From TMED13 sp042090305 (GTDB taxonomy: Bacteria; Pseudomonadota; Alphaproteobacteria; Methylaequorales; Methylaequoraceae): a stretch of 59,641 nt of DNA. The stretch lies in assembly GCA_042090305.1 (NCBI GenBank), contig JBELJQ010000007.1, forward strand, positions 1 through 59,641. Direction: 5' to 3'. The position numbers and the translations under genes are program-made. A model generated the notes under the pieces. The model did no database searches. It was given only the letters and a program-made list of their open reading frames with translations, and was not told the DNA's origin. This document shows positions 7,503 through 16,639 of the stretch, in pieces (the stretch's first letter is position 1; each line of letters opens with the position of its first letter).

Positions 7503-8760
7503 GAGAAATTTTCTTTAAACCGTTCATATAGCTATGTAAGACAGATGGTATAGTTATACTTCCATCCTCATTTTGGAAATTTTCTAATATTGAAATTAAA
7601 GTTCTGCCAATAGCAAGGGCAGAACCATTTAAAGTATGAGGATACTTAATTTCTTCATTTTTTTTGTCTTTGAATCTCATTTTCATTCTTCTAGATTGAA
7701 ATTCTGTACAATTTGAACAACTAGAAACCTCTCTATATTTATCTTGTCCTGGCATCCAAATTTCGAAATCAATTGTGTATGAAGATGAAAAACCTAAGTC
7801 TCCAGAGCAGAGTTCAACTTTTCTAAAGGGAATGCCCAATTTATTAAGAATTGATTCAATACATGATATCATTCTATCAAACTCATCAAATGATTTATCC
7901 GGTTCAGTCACAGAAACCACTTCAACTTTTCCAAATTGATGTTCACGCATAAGTCCTTTTGTATCTTTTCCAGAGGCTCCAGCTTCTGACCTAAAACAAT
8001 TAGTAAATGAGGTGAATCTAAATGGTAATAAATCTTTTTGTATTATTGAATCTCTGTTTAGATTTGTTAACGGAACTTCTGCGGTTGGTATCAGCCATAA
8101 ATCATTAAAATTAGTTTCAAAAAGGTCTTCTTTGAATTTTGGTAGTTGACCAGTTCCCTGAAGTGATGAGCTTTTCACAAGCTCAGGTACAACATACTCT
8201 TGATAACCATAATCATTGACATTGTGATCAATAAAGAAATTAATGAGCGCTCTATTTAATTGAGCCAACTCAGACTTCAATACTGAAAATCTACCACCGG
8301 ATACCTTAATTGCTTCATCATAAGATAAAATTTTTAATTTCTCACCAATTGATAAATGATCAAGTGGAGTAAAATTAAAAATAGGTCTTTTCCCTATTTC
8401 GTCAATAACCCTATTGTCACTTTCATTTAATCCATTAGGTGTTTTGATATTTGCTATATTTGGAATATTCAAAAGTAGTGATTTTAACTCTACAAATAAC
8501 CTATCAGTAATGTCTGTAGTTTTCTCAATTTGTTTTTTTAAAGTCTGCACTTGTCTCTTTAAATCCTCGACATTATTACTTCTTTTAAATTCTCTTGTGA
8601 GGTTGTTTTTATTTTCTTGTAATTCTTGTTTTTTATTTAGGTACATTAAATATTGATTATGCTTACCAATTAGTTGTTCGCTACATGGATTCAGCCCCCT
8701 TTTTTCAAGTGATTCATCAAAAAACTTACTATTTTCCTTTATAAATTTAATATCGTGCAT
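7492..8760 (-). CDS. serS: Seryl-tRNA synthetase
   Basis: Class II aminoacyl-tRNA synthetase that charges tRNA-Ser (and tRNA-Sec where present). The 422-residue protein has the N-terminal antiparallel coiled-coil arm (about residues 28-100, rich in Lys, Glu and Gln) that grips the long variable arm of tRNA-Ser. The catalytic domain carries TAEVPLTN, the motif 2 segment FRSEAGASGKDTKGL and the motif 3 segment NGSALAIGRTL. Length and motif order are normal. It overlaps pcm by 11 bases and ends one base from tatC, so it belongs to the same long minus-strand operon. Confidence 0.96.
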   Translation of the reverse strand: MHDIKFIKENSKFFDESLEKRGLNPCSEQLIGKHNQYLMYLNKKQELQENKNNLTREFKRSNNVEDLKRQVQTLKKQIEKTTDITDRLFVELKSLLLNIPNIANIKTPNGLNESDNRVIDEIGKRPIFNFTPLDHLSIGEKLKILSYDEAIKVSGGRFSVLKSELAQLNRALINFFIDHNVNDYGYQEYVVPELVKSSSLQGTGQLPKFKEDLFETNFNDLWLIPTAEVPLTNLNRDSIIQKDLLPFRFTSFTNCFRSEAGASGKDTKGLMREHQFGKVEVVSVTEPDKSFDEFDRMISCIESILNKLGIPFRKVELCSGDLGFSSSYTIDFEIWMPGQDKYREVSSCSNCTEFQSRRMKMRFKDKKNEEIKYPHTLNGSALAIGRTLISILENFQNEDGSITIPSVLHSYMNGLKKISHEK

Positions 8761-8761
8761 T

Positions 8762-9484
8762 TTATCTTTTATTTAAAAATTTAATTAATAATAATGAAAA
8801 TTCATAAAATATAATTAAAGGAATGGCAATGCCAATCTGTGATATAATATCAGGTGGTGTAAATATCGCTGAGAAAACTAAAATACCTATTATAAAATAT
8901 TTTCTTTTTTCTTTGAGAGTTTTTAAACTCAAAATTTTAAATTTATTTAGGATAATTAATAGTATTGGGAATTCAAAGGAAAGCCCACTTGTAAATAATA
9001 AATACATCGTTAGTTTCATATATTCAGAATATTTTGATTCTAAAACAACTGGGACTGAACCTTGCATAAAGTTCTCAAATGAAATAAAGAAACTCCATAT
9101 TATCGGAATTAGAAAATAATATGCAAACAATACTCCTATGAGAAAAAGTAAAGGAATAAATAAAAATGCCGGAATTATTATTTTCTTTTCCTTTTTGTAA
9201 AGTGCAGGTGATACAAATAATACTACTTGTAAAATAAAAAAAGGGAAAGAAACTAAAAATGAAGCAAATAATGATATTTTAAGATTTGATACAAAAACCT
9301 CTGGTAAAGCAGTAAATATCATTCTTCTCTCTTCAGAGTCTAAAAAAAGTTCAAACAAAGGCTTGGTAAGAACACCTCCAACAAAAGAAGCGTTATAAAA
9401 AAAAATTATAAAGCAACCCAAAAGAACGAAAAAACTAAGTAGTATTCTTTTTCTTAGTTCTTTTAGATGATCTATGTATTTCAT
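8762..9484 (-). CDS. tatC: Twin-arginine translocase subunit TatC
   Basis: TatC is the receptor of the Tat pathway, which exports folded proteins with twin-arginine signals. The 240-residue protein begins MKYIDHLKELRKRIL, matching the conserved N-terminal 'HLxELRxR' amphipathic segment, and has about six transmembrane helices with the conserved FxxFxxPAL-type segment (VSPALYKKEK) between helices. The start lies 50 bases inside the end of tatB, a long overlap, but the conserved N-terminus supports this start. The operon order is tatA-tatB-tatC. Confidence 0.94.
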   Translation of the reverse strand: MKYIDHLKELRKRILLSFFVLLGCFIIFFYNASFVGGVLTKPLFELFLDSEERRMIFTALPEVFVSNLKISLFASFLVSFPFFILQVVLFVSPALYKKEKKIIIPAFLFIPLLFLIGVLFAYYFLIPIIWSFFISFENFMQGSVPVVLESKYSEYMKLTMYLLFTSGLSFEFPILLIILNKFKILSLKTLKEKRKYFIIGILVFSAIFTPPDIISQIGIAIPLIIFYEFSLLLIKFLNKR

Positions 9485-9686
9485 TCTTATTTTTTATTTT
9501 TCTATCTGAGCTTTTGAAATCTGGCTCTAAATTTGAAAATTCATATTTTAAATTATAAAAGTATCTATTAAGTTTTCTATAAAAAAGACCAAGATTTTTT
9601 GAAATAACTGGTAAATCCTTTGGTTTTATAAAAAGAACCGCAACAAATATGATTATTAGAAACTCAATTATTCCAATATTGAACAT
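9435..9686 (-). CDS. tatB: Twin-arginine translocase subunit TatB
   Basis: A short protein (83 aa) with one N-terminal membrane helix (about residues 3-19) followed by KPKDLPVISKNLGLFYRKLNR, matching the TatB hinge and amphipathic helix ('GPKrLPevartlG'). The C-terminal part is short and basic, and its last 50 bases overlap tatC. TatB and TatC together form the substrate-binding complex of the Tat translocase. It begins three bases after the tatA stop. Confidence 0.88.
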   Translation of the reverse strand: MFNIGIIEFLIIIFVAVLFIKPKDLPVISKNLGLFYRKLNRYFYNLKYEFSNLEPDFKSSDRKIKNKNEIHRSSKRTKKKNTT

Positions 9687-9689
9687 GAT

Positions 9690-9845
9690 TTATTTTTCAT
9701 TCTTGTTATCATCTTTCAGTCCATCTCTGAAAGATTTAATACCCTTAGCAATCTCACCTGCTACTTTAGGTAATTTACCGGCTCCAAAAACAATTAGTAT
9801 TATTACTAAAATTAAAATTATTTCCCAATGACCAAGACCAAACAT
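9690..9845 (-). CDS. tatA: Twin-arginine translocase subunit TatA (51 aa)
   Basis: The frame starts with ATG at 9845-9843 and ends with TAA at 9692-9690. It begins MFGLGHWEIILI, has one membrane helix, the conserved FGAGKLP hinge (residues 20-26) and the amphipathic helix segment IAKGIKSFRDGL, then a short charged tail. This is the complete TatA core; at 51 residues it is shorter than most TatA proteins (about 70-90), consistent with gene streamlining. TatA polymerises to form the export pore. It is the first of the tatABC genes. Confidence 0.93.
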   Translation of the reverse strand: MFGLGHWEIILILVIILIVFGAGKLPKVAGEIAKGIKSFRDGLKDDNKNEK

Positions 9846-9864
9846 TTTTTCTCCTTTATTTATT

Positions 9865-10389
9865 CTACATAATTATAGATTCTAATTCATCCACTTTTGG
9901 TAAATCTTTTATAGAAGACATGCCAAAATGCTTTAAAAACTCAATGTCAGTCACCCAAGTAACAGGTCTTCCTGGAGTTTCTCTTCTCCCCGCTGGTTTA
10001 ATCCATTTCAATTCCAATAAATTATCTAATGTACCCCTAAAAACTGGTTTTCCTCTAATTTTCTCAATCTCAGCACGGGTTACTGGTTGGTGATAGGAAA
10101 TAATAGCTAATGTCTCCATAGCTGCTTGTGAAAGATTTCTAGTTTTTTTAGTTTGAATATTTAAGAATTCTTTTAAATTATTGGAAGTTTTAAAAAAAAA
10201 GAAATTTTTATTTATACATTCCAAATTAATCCCCCTATTTGAATAATCTGCTTTAAGTTCTTGTAATAATTTGTCTACATCAAAATCACAATAAGATAAT
10301 AACATTTTTTTAATATTATCTTTTGAAAGCGGCTCCTTCGCAGAAAAAATGAGAGATTCTATAAAATTTTTTGCTTCTTGCTGATTCAT
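9865..10389 (-). CDS. scpB: Segregation and condensation protein B
   Basis: ScpB (174 aa) is the winged-helix kleisin-associated subunit that works with ScpA and SMC in chromosome compaction and segregation. Visible family features are FIESLIFSAKEPLS at the N-terminus, the SQAAMETLAIISYHQPVTRAEIE segment (about residues 87-109) and the RGTLDNLLELKWI / GRRETPGRP stretch that makes up the second winged helix. It overlaps scpA by four bases, the standard arrangement. Confidence 0.94.
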   Translation of the reverse strand: MNQQEAKNFIESLIFSAKEPLSKDNIKKMLLSYCDFDVDKLLQELKADYSNRGINLECINKNFFFFKTSNNLKEFLNIQTKKTRNLSQAAMETLAIISYHQPVTRAEIEKIRGKPVFRGTLDNLLELKWIKPAGRRETPGRPVTWVTDIEFLKHFGMSSIKDLPKVDELESIIM

Positions 10390-11096
10390 TTTTTTAATCT
10401 TATCATAATTTTATCAAAATGAAATTTTTGATTGATTTCAATCTTGCCTTGATTTACCTGGTCTAATGATGCCTGAAATAACGCAAGTTTTGCCGACTTT
10501 TTATTTATTTTATTAATTTTATTTAATGGTAAAAGATTAAATAAATCATCCCAATTAGAGCTTTCTAGATCCATAAATTTTTTTAACCACTCAATTCCAT
10601 CCTCAACTGAAAAAATTTCATTGTTATCAATTAAAATCTTCATTGTATTTTTCTTTTGTGAAATTTCTGAATAATTTAAAATCAAATCTTGTAAAGTAGC
10701 ATTCGGAACAACTTTATTACTTATTTTAAACTCGTTTCTAATATTAATTGAATAGAAATCCCTACCTTCCCTAGAAAGTTCAAATATTTTCTTTGATAAC
10801 AATTTAATTGCATTATAGTGAACCAGCCTTTTAGATAGATCCTCCTCTAATATTTCAACCTCTTCCTTCTCATCAGGTAGAAGAAGTTTTGATTTTAGAA
10901 AGGCCAGAAAAGAGGCCATTACTAAATAATCTGCAGATAGCTTAAGATTATTAATATTATTGTTTATAAAATCAAGGTATTGGTTTGCTAACTCCAAGAT
11001 TGAGATTTGTTTGATATCAACTTTTTGTTTTTTTGAGAGATCTAGTAAAAGATCAAGAGGGCCTTCATATCCACTTATATTTAAATTTAAATGCAT
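10386..11096 (-). CDS. scpA: Segregation and condensation protein A
   Basis: ScpA (236 aa) is the kleisin that bridges SMC heads. The N-terminus has the family signature YEGPLDLLLDLSKKQKVDI (about residues 9-27), then ANQYLDFI and ADYLVMASFLAFLKSKLLLP (about 59-78). The C-terminal winged helix contacts SMC. It starts directly after nagZ ends and overlaps scpB by four bases. The nagZ-scpA-scpB order is widely conserved in alphaproteobacteria. Confidence 0.94.
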   Translation of the reverse strand: MHLNLNISGYEGPLDLLLDLSKKQKVDIKQISILELANQYLDFINNNINNLKLSADYLVMASFLAFLKSKLLLPDEKEEVEILEEDLSKRLVHYNAIKLLSKKIFELSREGRDFYSINIRNEFKISNKVVPNATLQDLILNYSEISQKKNTMKILIDNNEIFSVEDGIEWLKKFMDLESSNWDDLFNLLPLNKINKINKKSAKLALFQASLDQVNQGKIEINQKFHFDKIMIRLKK

Positions 11097-12104
11097 TTAA
11101 ATGCTTATTACTCCTCTTTTAGTTAATTCTTTTTTTATCTCAAACGTATCATTTTTTTTTTTCTGAGGTAATTCAGAAATAAAATAATTATATCTACTCT
11201 CTTTAATTTTTTTAATGTGAGAGTATATTTCTATCATTTCTTTAAGCAAACCATGACAATATAATATCACATCACAACCACCAGAATAAGCTTTCTTAAC
11301 TTTTGAAATTAATGATCCATTAAGAGCTTTCATTGAAAGATCATCAGAAAGAACAATCCCTTTAAATAAGAATTTTTTTCTCAAGATTTCCTTTATTATT
11401 TTTTCTGAAAAAGTTGCTACCTTATCATCTATAGATTTATAAATTATATGTGCTAACATTACCATTGATTCATTTTTGAGTAATTTAAATGGGACCAGGT
11501 CATTTTCAAATAAATCTTTATAACTTGAACTAACTACTGATTTATTTAAATGTGTATCAAACTTCGATCTTCCATGACCTGGAAAATGTTTAAGAACTGG
11601 ATAAACACCAGAATCTTTCAAACCAGAACAAAAAGCTTTAGACAATTCATAAACTATTAAAGGATTAGAATGAAAGGCTCTTGAACCAATTATACTATGA
11701 GCTCCAGGAAAAAGTAAATCACAAACAGGTGAAAAGTTTACATTTATATTAATTGAGTTAAGTTCAGAGCCTAAAAGAAATGAAGATTTGTATGCTAAAT
11801 CTAATGCCTTATTCTTATCCTTTAAATAAATATCACCAAAAAATTTTTGTGGATGAAATTTTGAAAAACCACAACCTACAAGTCGTTGTACTTTTCCCCC
11901 TTCTTGATCAATAAAGATCAATATTTGTTTATTTTTTGTTATATTTCTGAGTTGATTAATCAACTCAGTCAATTGTTCTCTAGTTTTGAAATTTCTTTTG
12001 AATAAGACAAATCCAAAAGGATTTGTACTTTTGAAGAAAAATTTTTCTTCTTTGCTAAGTTCTAACCCCAAACATGAGAGGATAACACCATCAGGACTGT
12101 TCAT
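11097..12104 (-). CDS. nagZ: Beta-N-acetylhexosaminidase (NagZ, GH3)
   Basis: NagZ removes N-acetylglucosamine from muropeptides in cell-wall recycling. The 335-residue GH3 protein contains the DQEGG motif (66-70), the diagnostic NagZ loop KHFPGHGRSKFDTH (172-185; the loop His is part of the catalytic dyad) and VLSDDLSMKAL carrying the catalytic Asp nucleophile. No signal peptide is present, in line with a cytoplasmic enzyme. It overlaps the SPOR gene by four bases. Confidence 0.95.
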   Translation of the reverse strand: MNSPDGVILSCLGLELSKEEKFFFKSTNPFGFVLFKRNFKTREQLTELINQLRNITKNKQILIFIDQEGGKVQRLVGCGFSKFHPQKFFGDIYLKDKNKALDLAYKSSFLLGSELNSININVNFSPVCDLLFPGAHSIIGSRAFHSNPLIVYELSKAFCSGLKDSGVYPVLKHFPGHGRSKFDTHLNKSVVSSSYKDLFENDLVPFKLLKNESMVMLAHIIYKSIDDKVATFSEKIIKEILRKKFLFKGIVLSDDLSMKALNGSLISKVKKAYSGGCDVILYCHGLLKEMIEIYSHIKKIKESRYNYFISELPQKKKNDTFEIKKELTKRGVISI

Positions 12105-12661
12105 ATTTTAACTACTAAACATTTATACATTTTTTTTTTTAATCTTTTACATAATTGTTTACTTGTTTGAAATGAAAATGATTGCTCACTTAAAATCCTA
12201 AAATAAACCTCTCCGCTAATTTTTATTTCCTTAATTATTAAATTAAAATTAAATTTATCATCATCTAATTTTTTCTTTAATTTTTTGCTAGCTTCTTGAC
12301 TTTTTTTTATATCTTTGAGTGACATAAATTGAACTTTGAATCTTTTTTCAGGAACATCAATATTATCTTTCTCTTTACTTTGCAAACTTTCAATCTTCTT
12401 TGCAATAAGTTCACTCTCATACTTTTTTTTTATTATTTTTTTTGCATTTAAATCATCATCAATTTTTTTTTCTTTTAAAATTTGATAAACGGAATTTTCA
12501 TTGTTTGTAAAGTTATTTTCAATTTTCTCTATGAATGGAATCTCTGCCTTAATTACTTGCAAATCAGGCTCGGGGATCACAGCATTGAAAGAAAATACCA
12601 CTATAATAATAAACGTAAGATATGAAAGAATAATCGATATAAATTTTATTTTTCTTCTCAT
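12101..12661 (-). CDS. SPOR-domain membrane protein
   Basis: A short cytoplasmic N-terminus and one membrane helix (about residues 8-28) are followed by a Lys/Glu-rich linker and a C-terminal SPOR domain (about 108-184, starting FKVQFMSLKDIKKSQEASK). SPOR domains bind denuded peptidoglycan at the division septum. The gene sits between argS and nagZ, the usual place for this SPOR protein in alphaproteobacteria. The domain is recognisable by position and pattern but diverged. Confidence 0.8.
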   Translation of the reverse strand: MRRKIKFISIILSYLTFIIIVVFSFNAVIPEPDLQVIKAEIPFIEKIENNFTNNENSVYQILKEKKIDDDLNAKKIIKKKYESELIAKKIESLQSKEKDNIDVPEKRFKVQFMSLKDIKKSQEASKKLKKKLDDDKFNFNLIIKEIKISGEVYFRILSEQSFSFQTSKQLCKRLKKKMYKCLVVKI

Positions 12662-14365
12662 TTACATACTTTCTGGACAATTTATTTTTAAAATTTTTAA
12701 CCCCTTTTTAATTACTTCACTTATAGATTTCACTAAAAATATTCTTGATTTTGATAATTCGTATTTTTTTTCTATAATTATTTTTGCGTTTGTATCAACT
12801 CTTCCAAGGCCCCAATAATTATGAAATATTCTGGAAAGGTTGTGTAAATAATTTGTAATTCTATGAGGCTCATAATATTTTGCAGATTGTAAAATCACAT
12901 TATGAAAGTTTGATAAAGTTTTAATGATATCAATTTCTTCTTTAAGAATTAAATTCTCTAAATTATTATCTAAACCTTTAAAATCTTTTTTTTTGTTATC
13001 AAAAGTCTTATCAAAAATCCTTATTAGAGACATACACCGTGCATGAGCATATTGAACATAAAATACTGGATTATCTTTATTCTGATTTTTCACAATTTGA
13101 AAATCAAAATCTATAGTCTGATTGACATCTCGGGAAATCATCATAAATCTTAGGGCATCTGAACCAACTTTTTGAATAACCTCTCTCATAGTGATAAATG
13201 TACCAGACCTTTTAGACATTTTTACTGGCTTCTTATCATCATATAAATTAACAAGACCTGTAAGTAGCACTTCAAACTTAATTTTTTTATTTGCAATTTG
13301 TTTAATAACATTTTTTAATCTTGATACATAGCCAGAATGATCAGAACCCCAAATATTTATTAGTTCATCAAATTCCCTTTCAACTTTATTTATATGATAA
13401 ATAATATCCATCATAAAGTAGGTTAATTCTCCATTGGGTTTTATAAGTGCTCTATCTTTGTCATCACCAAATTGTTTAGATTTAAATAAAAGCATTTTTT
13501 CTTTTTTCCATTTTTCTTTATTTGAACTTTCAGGTTCATCTTGATAACCAAGATATGAAAGATCTAATTTGTTAAGTATATCTTTAAGGTTGGTTATATT
13601 TTCTTCACTAGCTAATTGTTTTTCAGATATAAATTTATCATGACTAATTTTTATACTTTTTAAGTCATATTTTATATCCATCATCACATTATTTACAATA
13701 TTATCAGATGATAAATTTTTATTTGAATTATCAAGTTTGAATTTATGTGAAATTTCTTTTAGGTATTCACCTGGATATAAATCAGAGGGAAAACTGTCAT
13801 TCTTTTTTTTTTCAATATGGTATTTAATTGTGCTAATTAGTTTTTTTATTTGTTCTCCAGCATCATTTATATAATATTCTCTGCATATATCATGGCCAAC
13901 CTCCTCTAGGATTGATGCTATTACATCTCCAAGAACTGCACCCCTTGCATGACCTATATGCATCAAGCCTGTTGGATTGGCTGAAACAAATTCAACACAA
14001 ATCTTTTTTTTTTCAACTTTGTAAATATACGAATTTATTTTTTCTGATAGCACTCTTAATTGATTTTGCCAAAAAACTGATTCTAAGAATAAATTTATAA
14101 AACCAGGTCCTTCGATCTCTACTTTTTTTATATATTTATTATTGTTAAGTTTATTAGAAATTCTTTCAGCTAATTTTCTGGGTGGTAATTTAAATAACTT
14201 TGAACTTATCATTGCTAAATTTGTTGAAAGCTCTCCAAATTCAACTTTATTAGGAACTTCAATTGAAAATTTGTTCTCTAGGTTTTCAACACAAATATTA
14301 TGCTCAGCAGAAAGTTCTCTAATAATATCAAATAATTCTTTTTTAAAATATTCTTGATAATTCAT
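12662..14365 (-). CDS. argS: Arginyl-tRNA synthetase
   Basis: Class I synthetase of 567 residues. It shows the N-terminal additional domain, the ArgRS-specific segment FVSANPTGLMHIGHARGA with HIGH at 136-139, DDAL-type catalytic elements, and VKMSKRSGTFITM as the KMSKS-equivalent loop. The C-terminal anticodon-binding domain includes YVQYAHAR. It overlaps the dgt stop by one base and touches the SPOR gene directly. Nothing unusual. Confidence 0.96.
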   Translation of the reverse strand: MNYQEYFKKELFDIIRELSAEHNICVENLENKFSIEVPNKVEFGELSTNLAMISSKLFKLPPRKLAERISNKLNNNKYIKKVEIEGPGFINLFLESVFWQNQLRVLSEKINSYIYKVEKKKICVEFVSANPTGLMHIGHARGAVLGDVIASILEEVGHDICREYYINDAGEQIKKLISTIKYHIEKKKNDSFPSDLYPGEYLKEISHKFKLDNSNKNLSSDNIVNNVMMDIKYDLKSIKISHDKFISEKQLASEENITNLKDILNKLDLSYLGYQDEPESSNKEKWKKEKMLLFKSKQFGDDKDRALIKPNGELTYFMMDIIYHINKVEREFDELINIWGSDHSGYVSRLKNVIKQIANKKIKFEVLLTGLVNLYDDKKPVKMSKRSGTFITMREVIQKVGSDALRFMMISRDVNQTIDFDFQIVKNQNKDNPVFYVQYAHARCMSLIRIFDKTFDNKKKDFKGLDNNLENLILKEEIDIIKTLSNFHNVILQSAKYYEPHRITNYLHNLSRIFHNYWGLGRVDTNAKIIIEKKYELSKSRIFLVKSISEVIKKGLKILKINCPESM

Positions 14366-15504
14366 TATAAGTTGTAAAGGTCAAAAAATTTTTTATGCAT
14401 ATTTATAGCATATTTATCTGTCATACCTGAAATATAATCACACACATTTATTAATTTTTGAGATTCATCTTCAAACTCTATCCACTCTGGAGGAAGTAAA
14501 CTTGTTTCAGTTGAGTATAAGTCAAATAAATCTGATACTATTTTCTTTGCTTTTATTGTCATCCTTTTAACCCTCGAGTGCTCATACATATTATTTTTTA
14601 AAAATTTTTTTAAGATTTTTTGTTGTTTATCAATATGTTTACTAAATGAAACTATCTGACTTCTAGATTCTATTACGTCCTTATAGTTACATATTCTATT
14701 TTCATTTATATTTTTTTTTGTATTTGAAATCAGATCGTCGACCATTAATTTTATTAGACCTCTGACTATTTCATATTTAAATCTTTTTGAGTTAATATTT
14801 TTACTTTTACTAATTTTACTTATTACATCTGAGACAATTTCTATTTCTGATAGTTCTTCAATTTCAAAAAGTCCTGCATAAAGACCGTCATCTATATCAT
14901 TATTATTATAAGCAATGTCGTCACAAATTGCTGCTATTTGTGACTCAAATGAACCAAAACACTCTAAATCACCACTAAAATATTTGACTATTTCTACAAC
15001 ATATTCTGGTGGAGTATCCTTTATGGGTCCATTATGTTTCAGAATTCCGTCCAATGTCTCAAAAGTAAGGTTTAAACCATCATAATTTAAATATTTTTTC
15101 TCTAAGAGATGTAAAATTTTGATAGCTTGGTAATTATGATTGAAACCACCAAATTTTTCCATTTTTTTATTTAAAACATCTTCACCAGCATGTCCAAATG
15201 GAGTATGTCCTAAATCATGAGATAAAGAAATTGATTCAGCTAAATCATCATTCACAAAAAAAACTTTTGAAATTGAACGAGCTAATTGAGAAACTTCAAG
15301 GCTGTGAGATAATCTAGTTCTATAATAGTCTTGATCGTGATAGACAAATACCTGTGTTTTGTACTTTAATCTCCTGAAAGCAGACGAATGAATGATTCTA
15401 TCCCTATCTCTCATAAAACATGTTCTATTTGGATCAGACCTTTCTGAAAACATTCTTCCCCTAGATAAATTATAATCAGTTGAAAATTTTGAATATTGCA
15501 CCAT
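14365..15504 (-). CDS. dgt: Deoxyguanosinetriphosphate triphosphohydrolase-like protein
   Basis: HD-domain dNTP triphosphohydrolase, which cleaves dGTP (or other dNTPs) to the nucleoside and triphosphate. Visible motifs are the N-terminal GRMFSE / DRDRIIHSSAFRRLKYKTQVF, the SHSLEVSQLARSI region and the metal-binding HDLGHTPFGHAGE. The start is set at the ATG at 15504 (MVQYSKFSTDY), since the more upstream ATG at 15564 would overlap the divergent erpA gene by 25 bases and adds a non-family extension. About 379 aa. Confidence 0.92.
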   Translation of the reverse strand: MVQYSKFSTDYNLSRGRMFSERSDPNRTCFMRDRDRIIHSSAFRRLKYKTQVFVYHDQDYYRTRLSHSLEVSQLARSISKVFFVNDDLAESISLSHDLGHTPFGHAGEDVLNKKMEKFGGFNHNYQAIKILHLLEKKYLNYDGLNLTFETLDGILKHNGPIKDTPPEYVVEIVKYFSGDLECFGSFESQIAAICDDIAYNNNDIDDGLYAGLFEIEELSEIEIVSDVISKISKSKNINSKRFKYEIVRGLIKLMVDDLISNTKKNINENRICNYKDVIESRSQIVSFSKHIDKQQKILKKFLKNNMYEHSRVKRMTIKAKKIVSDLFDLYSTETSLLPPEWIEFEDESQKLINVCDYISGMTDKYAINMHKKFFDLYNL

Positions 15505-15539
15505 AATACCTATTACTATCATAAAAAAATGGTTGTGTA

Positions 15540-15857
15540 ATGATTGATATAACAGAAAGTGCAATTAGTAGAATTAAACAAATTGCTGAGAAAAAAGAAA
15601 AAAAAATTTTTAGGATTTCCGTAGATGGTGGCGGTTGTCAGGGGTTTTCATATAATTTTTCATTTGATAATAAAAAACTACAGGATGACACCGAATTTAA
15701 TTTTGATGATATTACAATTGTTGTAGATGAAACGTCTATGACCTTTCTAAACGGTTCGAAATTAGATTTTATTAATGATTTATTAGGTTCATATTTTAAA
15801 GTCTCAAATCCCAACGCATCCTCGACATGTGGTTGCGGGACTTCTTTTTCTGTCTGA
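15540..15857 (+). CDS. erpA: Iron-sulfur cluster insertion protein (HesB/IscA/ErpA family)
   Basis: A-type Fe-S carrier of 105 residues that passes clusters to apoproteins. It carries the three ligand cysteines in the family pattern, C33 (GGGCQGFSY) and C97/C99 (STCGCGTSF). It is divergent from dgt with a gap of only 35 bases, and is followed by xthA two bases after its stop. The symbol erpA is chosen from the dgt-erpA-xthA synteny common in alphaproteobacteria; sequence alone would also allow iscA. Confidence 0.9.
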   Translation: MIDITESAISRIKQIAEKKEKKIFRISVDGGGCQGFSYNFSFDNKKLQDDTEFNFDDITIVVDETSMTFLNGSKLDFINDLLGSYFKVSNPNASSTCGCGTSFSV

Positions 15858-15859
15858 TA

Positions 15860-16639
15860 ATGACAGTTATTTCCTCATGGAACGTTAATTCTATAAGAGT
15901 AAGGGCTAATCATGTAATCAAGTTTATTGAAGAATTTAAGCCTGACATCCTTTTAATTCAAGAAATAAAGTGCATCGATGAAGAATTTCCAGATTTTTAT
16001 AGTAATCTGGGCTATAAATCGATTATTAATGGTCAGAAAGCAAAATATGGTGTTGCAACTATATTCAAAAAGAACCTTATCCCTAAATCAATAGAAATAA
16101 ATAATGAAATTTTAAATAGTCAGTCACGTATTCAAGTTATAAACTTTCAATCATTAAACTTGAATGTTATAAATCTTTACACTCCCAACGGTAACCCTCT
16201 TACCGATGTGAATAAATTTGATTTTAAGTTAAAGTGGTATGAAGAGGTTTATCAATTAATTGAAAAATTTACAGATAACAAGCAAAATTTATTAGTTGGT
16301 GGAGATTTCAATGTTATCGAAAATATAAATGACGCATTGAATTTTAGAGAATGGGAAAATGATGCATTAGGCCATATAAAAGTGAGAAGTAAATTTAGAG
16401 AATTTTTGTCATTAGGTCTTACAAATCTGACAAGGATTTTTTATAAACCGGGTCAAATTTTTTCTTTTTGGGATTACCAAAGAAGTAGTTGGGAGAGAAA
16501 TGATGGTATTTTGATTGACCATTTCTTGGCTACACCTAAAATTTTACAGAATGTGGTTTCACTTAATTACGAATCTAAGTACAGGGGTCTTGAAAAACCT
16601 TCTGATCATATACCTTTTTGGATAGAATTAAATATCTGA
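15860..16639 (+). CDS. xthA: Exodeoxyribonuclease III
   Basis: AP endonuclease / 3'-exonuclease of base-excision repair, EEP fold. Motifs seen are ISSWNVNSIRVR at the N-terminus, LLIQEIKC with the metal-binding Glu, GGDFNVI, and the C-terminal SDHIPFWIEL with the catalytic His. The start is the ATG at 15860 (MTVISSWNV), two bases after the erpA stop; an upstream in-frame ATG at 15827 lies inside erpA. Its 3' end overlaps the convergent ilvD by 12 bases. Confidence 0.94.
   Translation: MTVISSWNVNSIRVRANHVIKFIEEFKPDILLIQEIKCIDEEFPDFYSNLGYKSIINGQKAKYGVATIFKKNLIPKSIEINNEILNSQSRIQVINFQSLNLNVINLYTPNGNPLTDVNKFDFKLKWYEEVYQLIEKFTDNKQNLLVGGDFNVIENINDALNFREWENDALGHIKVRSKFREFLSLGLTNLTRIFYKPGQIFSFWDYQRSSWERNDGILIDHFLATPKILQNVVSLNYESKYRGLEKPSDHIPFWIELNI

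Noticed and set aside
12501..12818. A 105-codon plus-strand frame across the SPOR/argS junction
   Set aside because: It overlaps two well-supported minus-strand genes and encodes a composition-biased, non-recognisable product.
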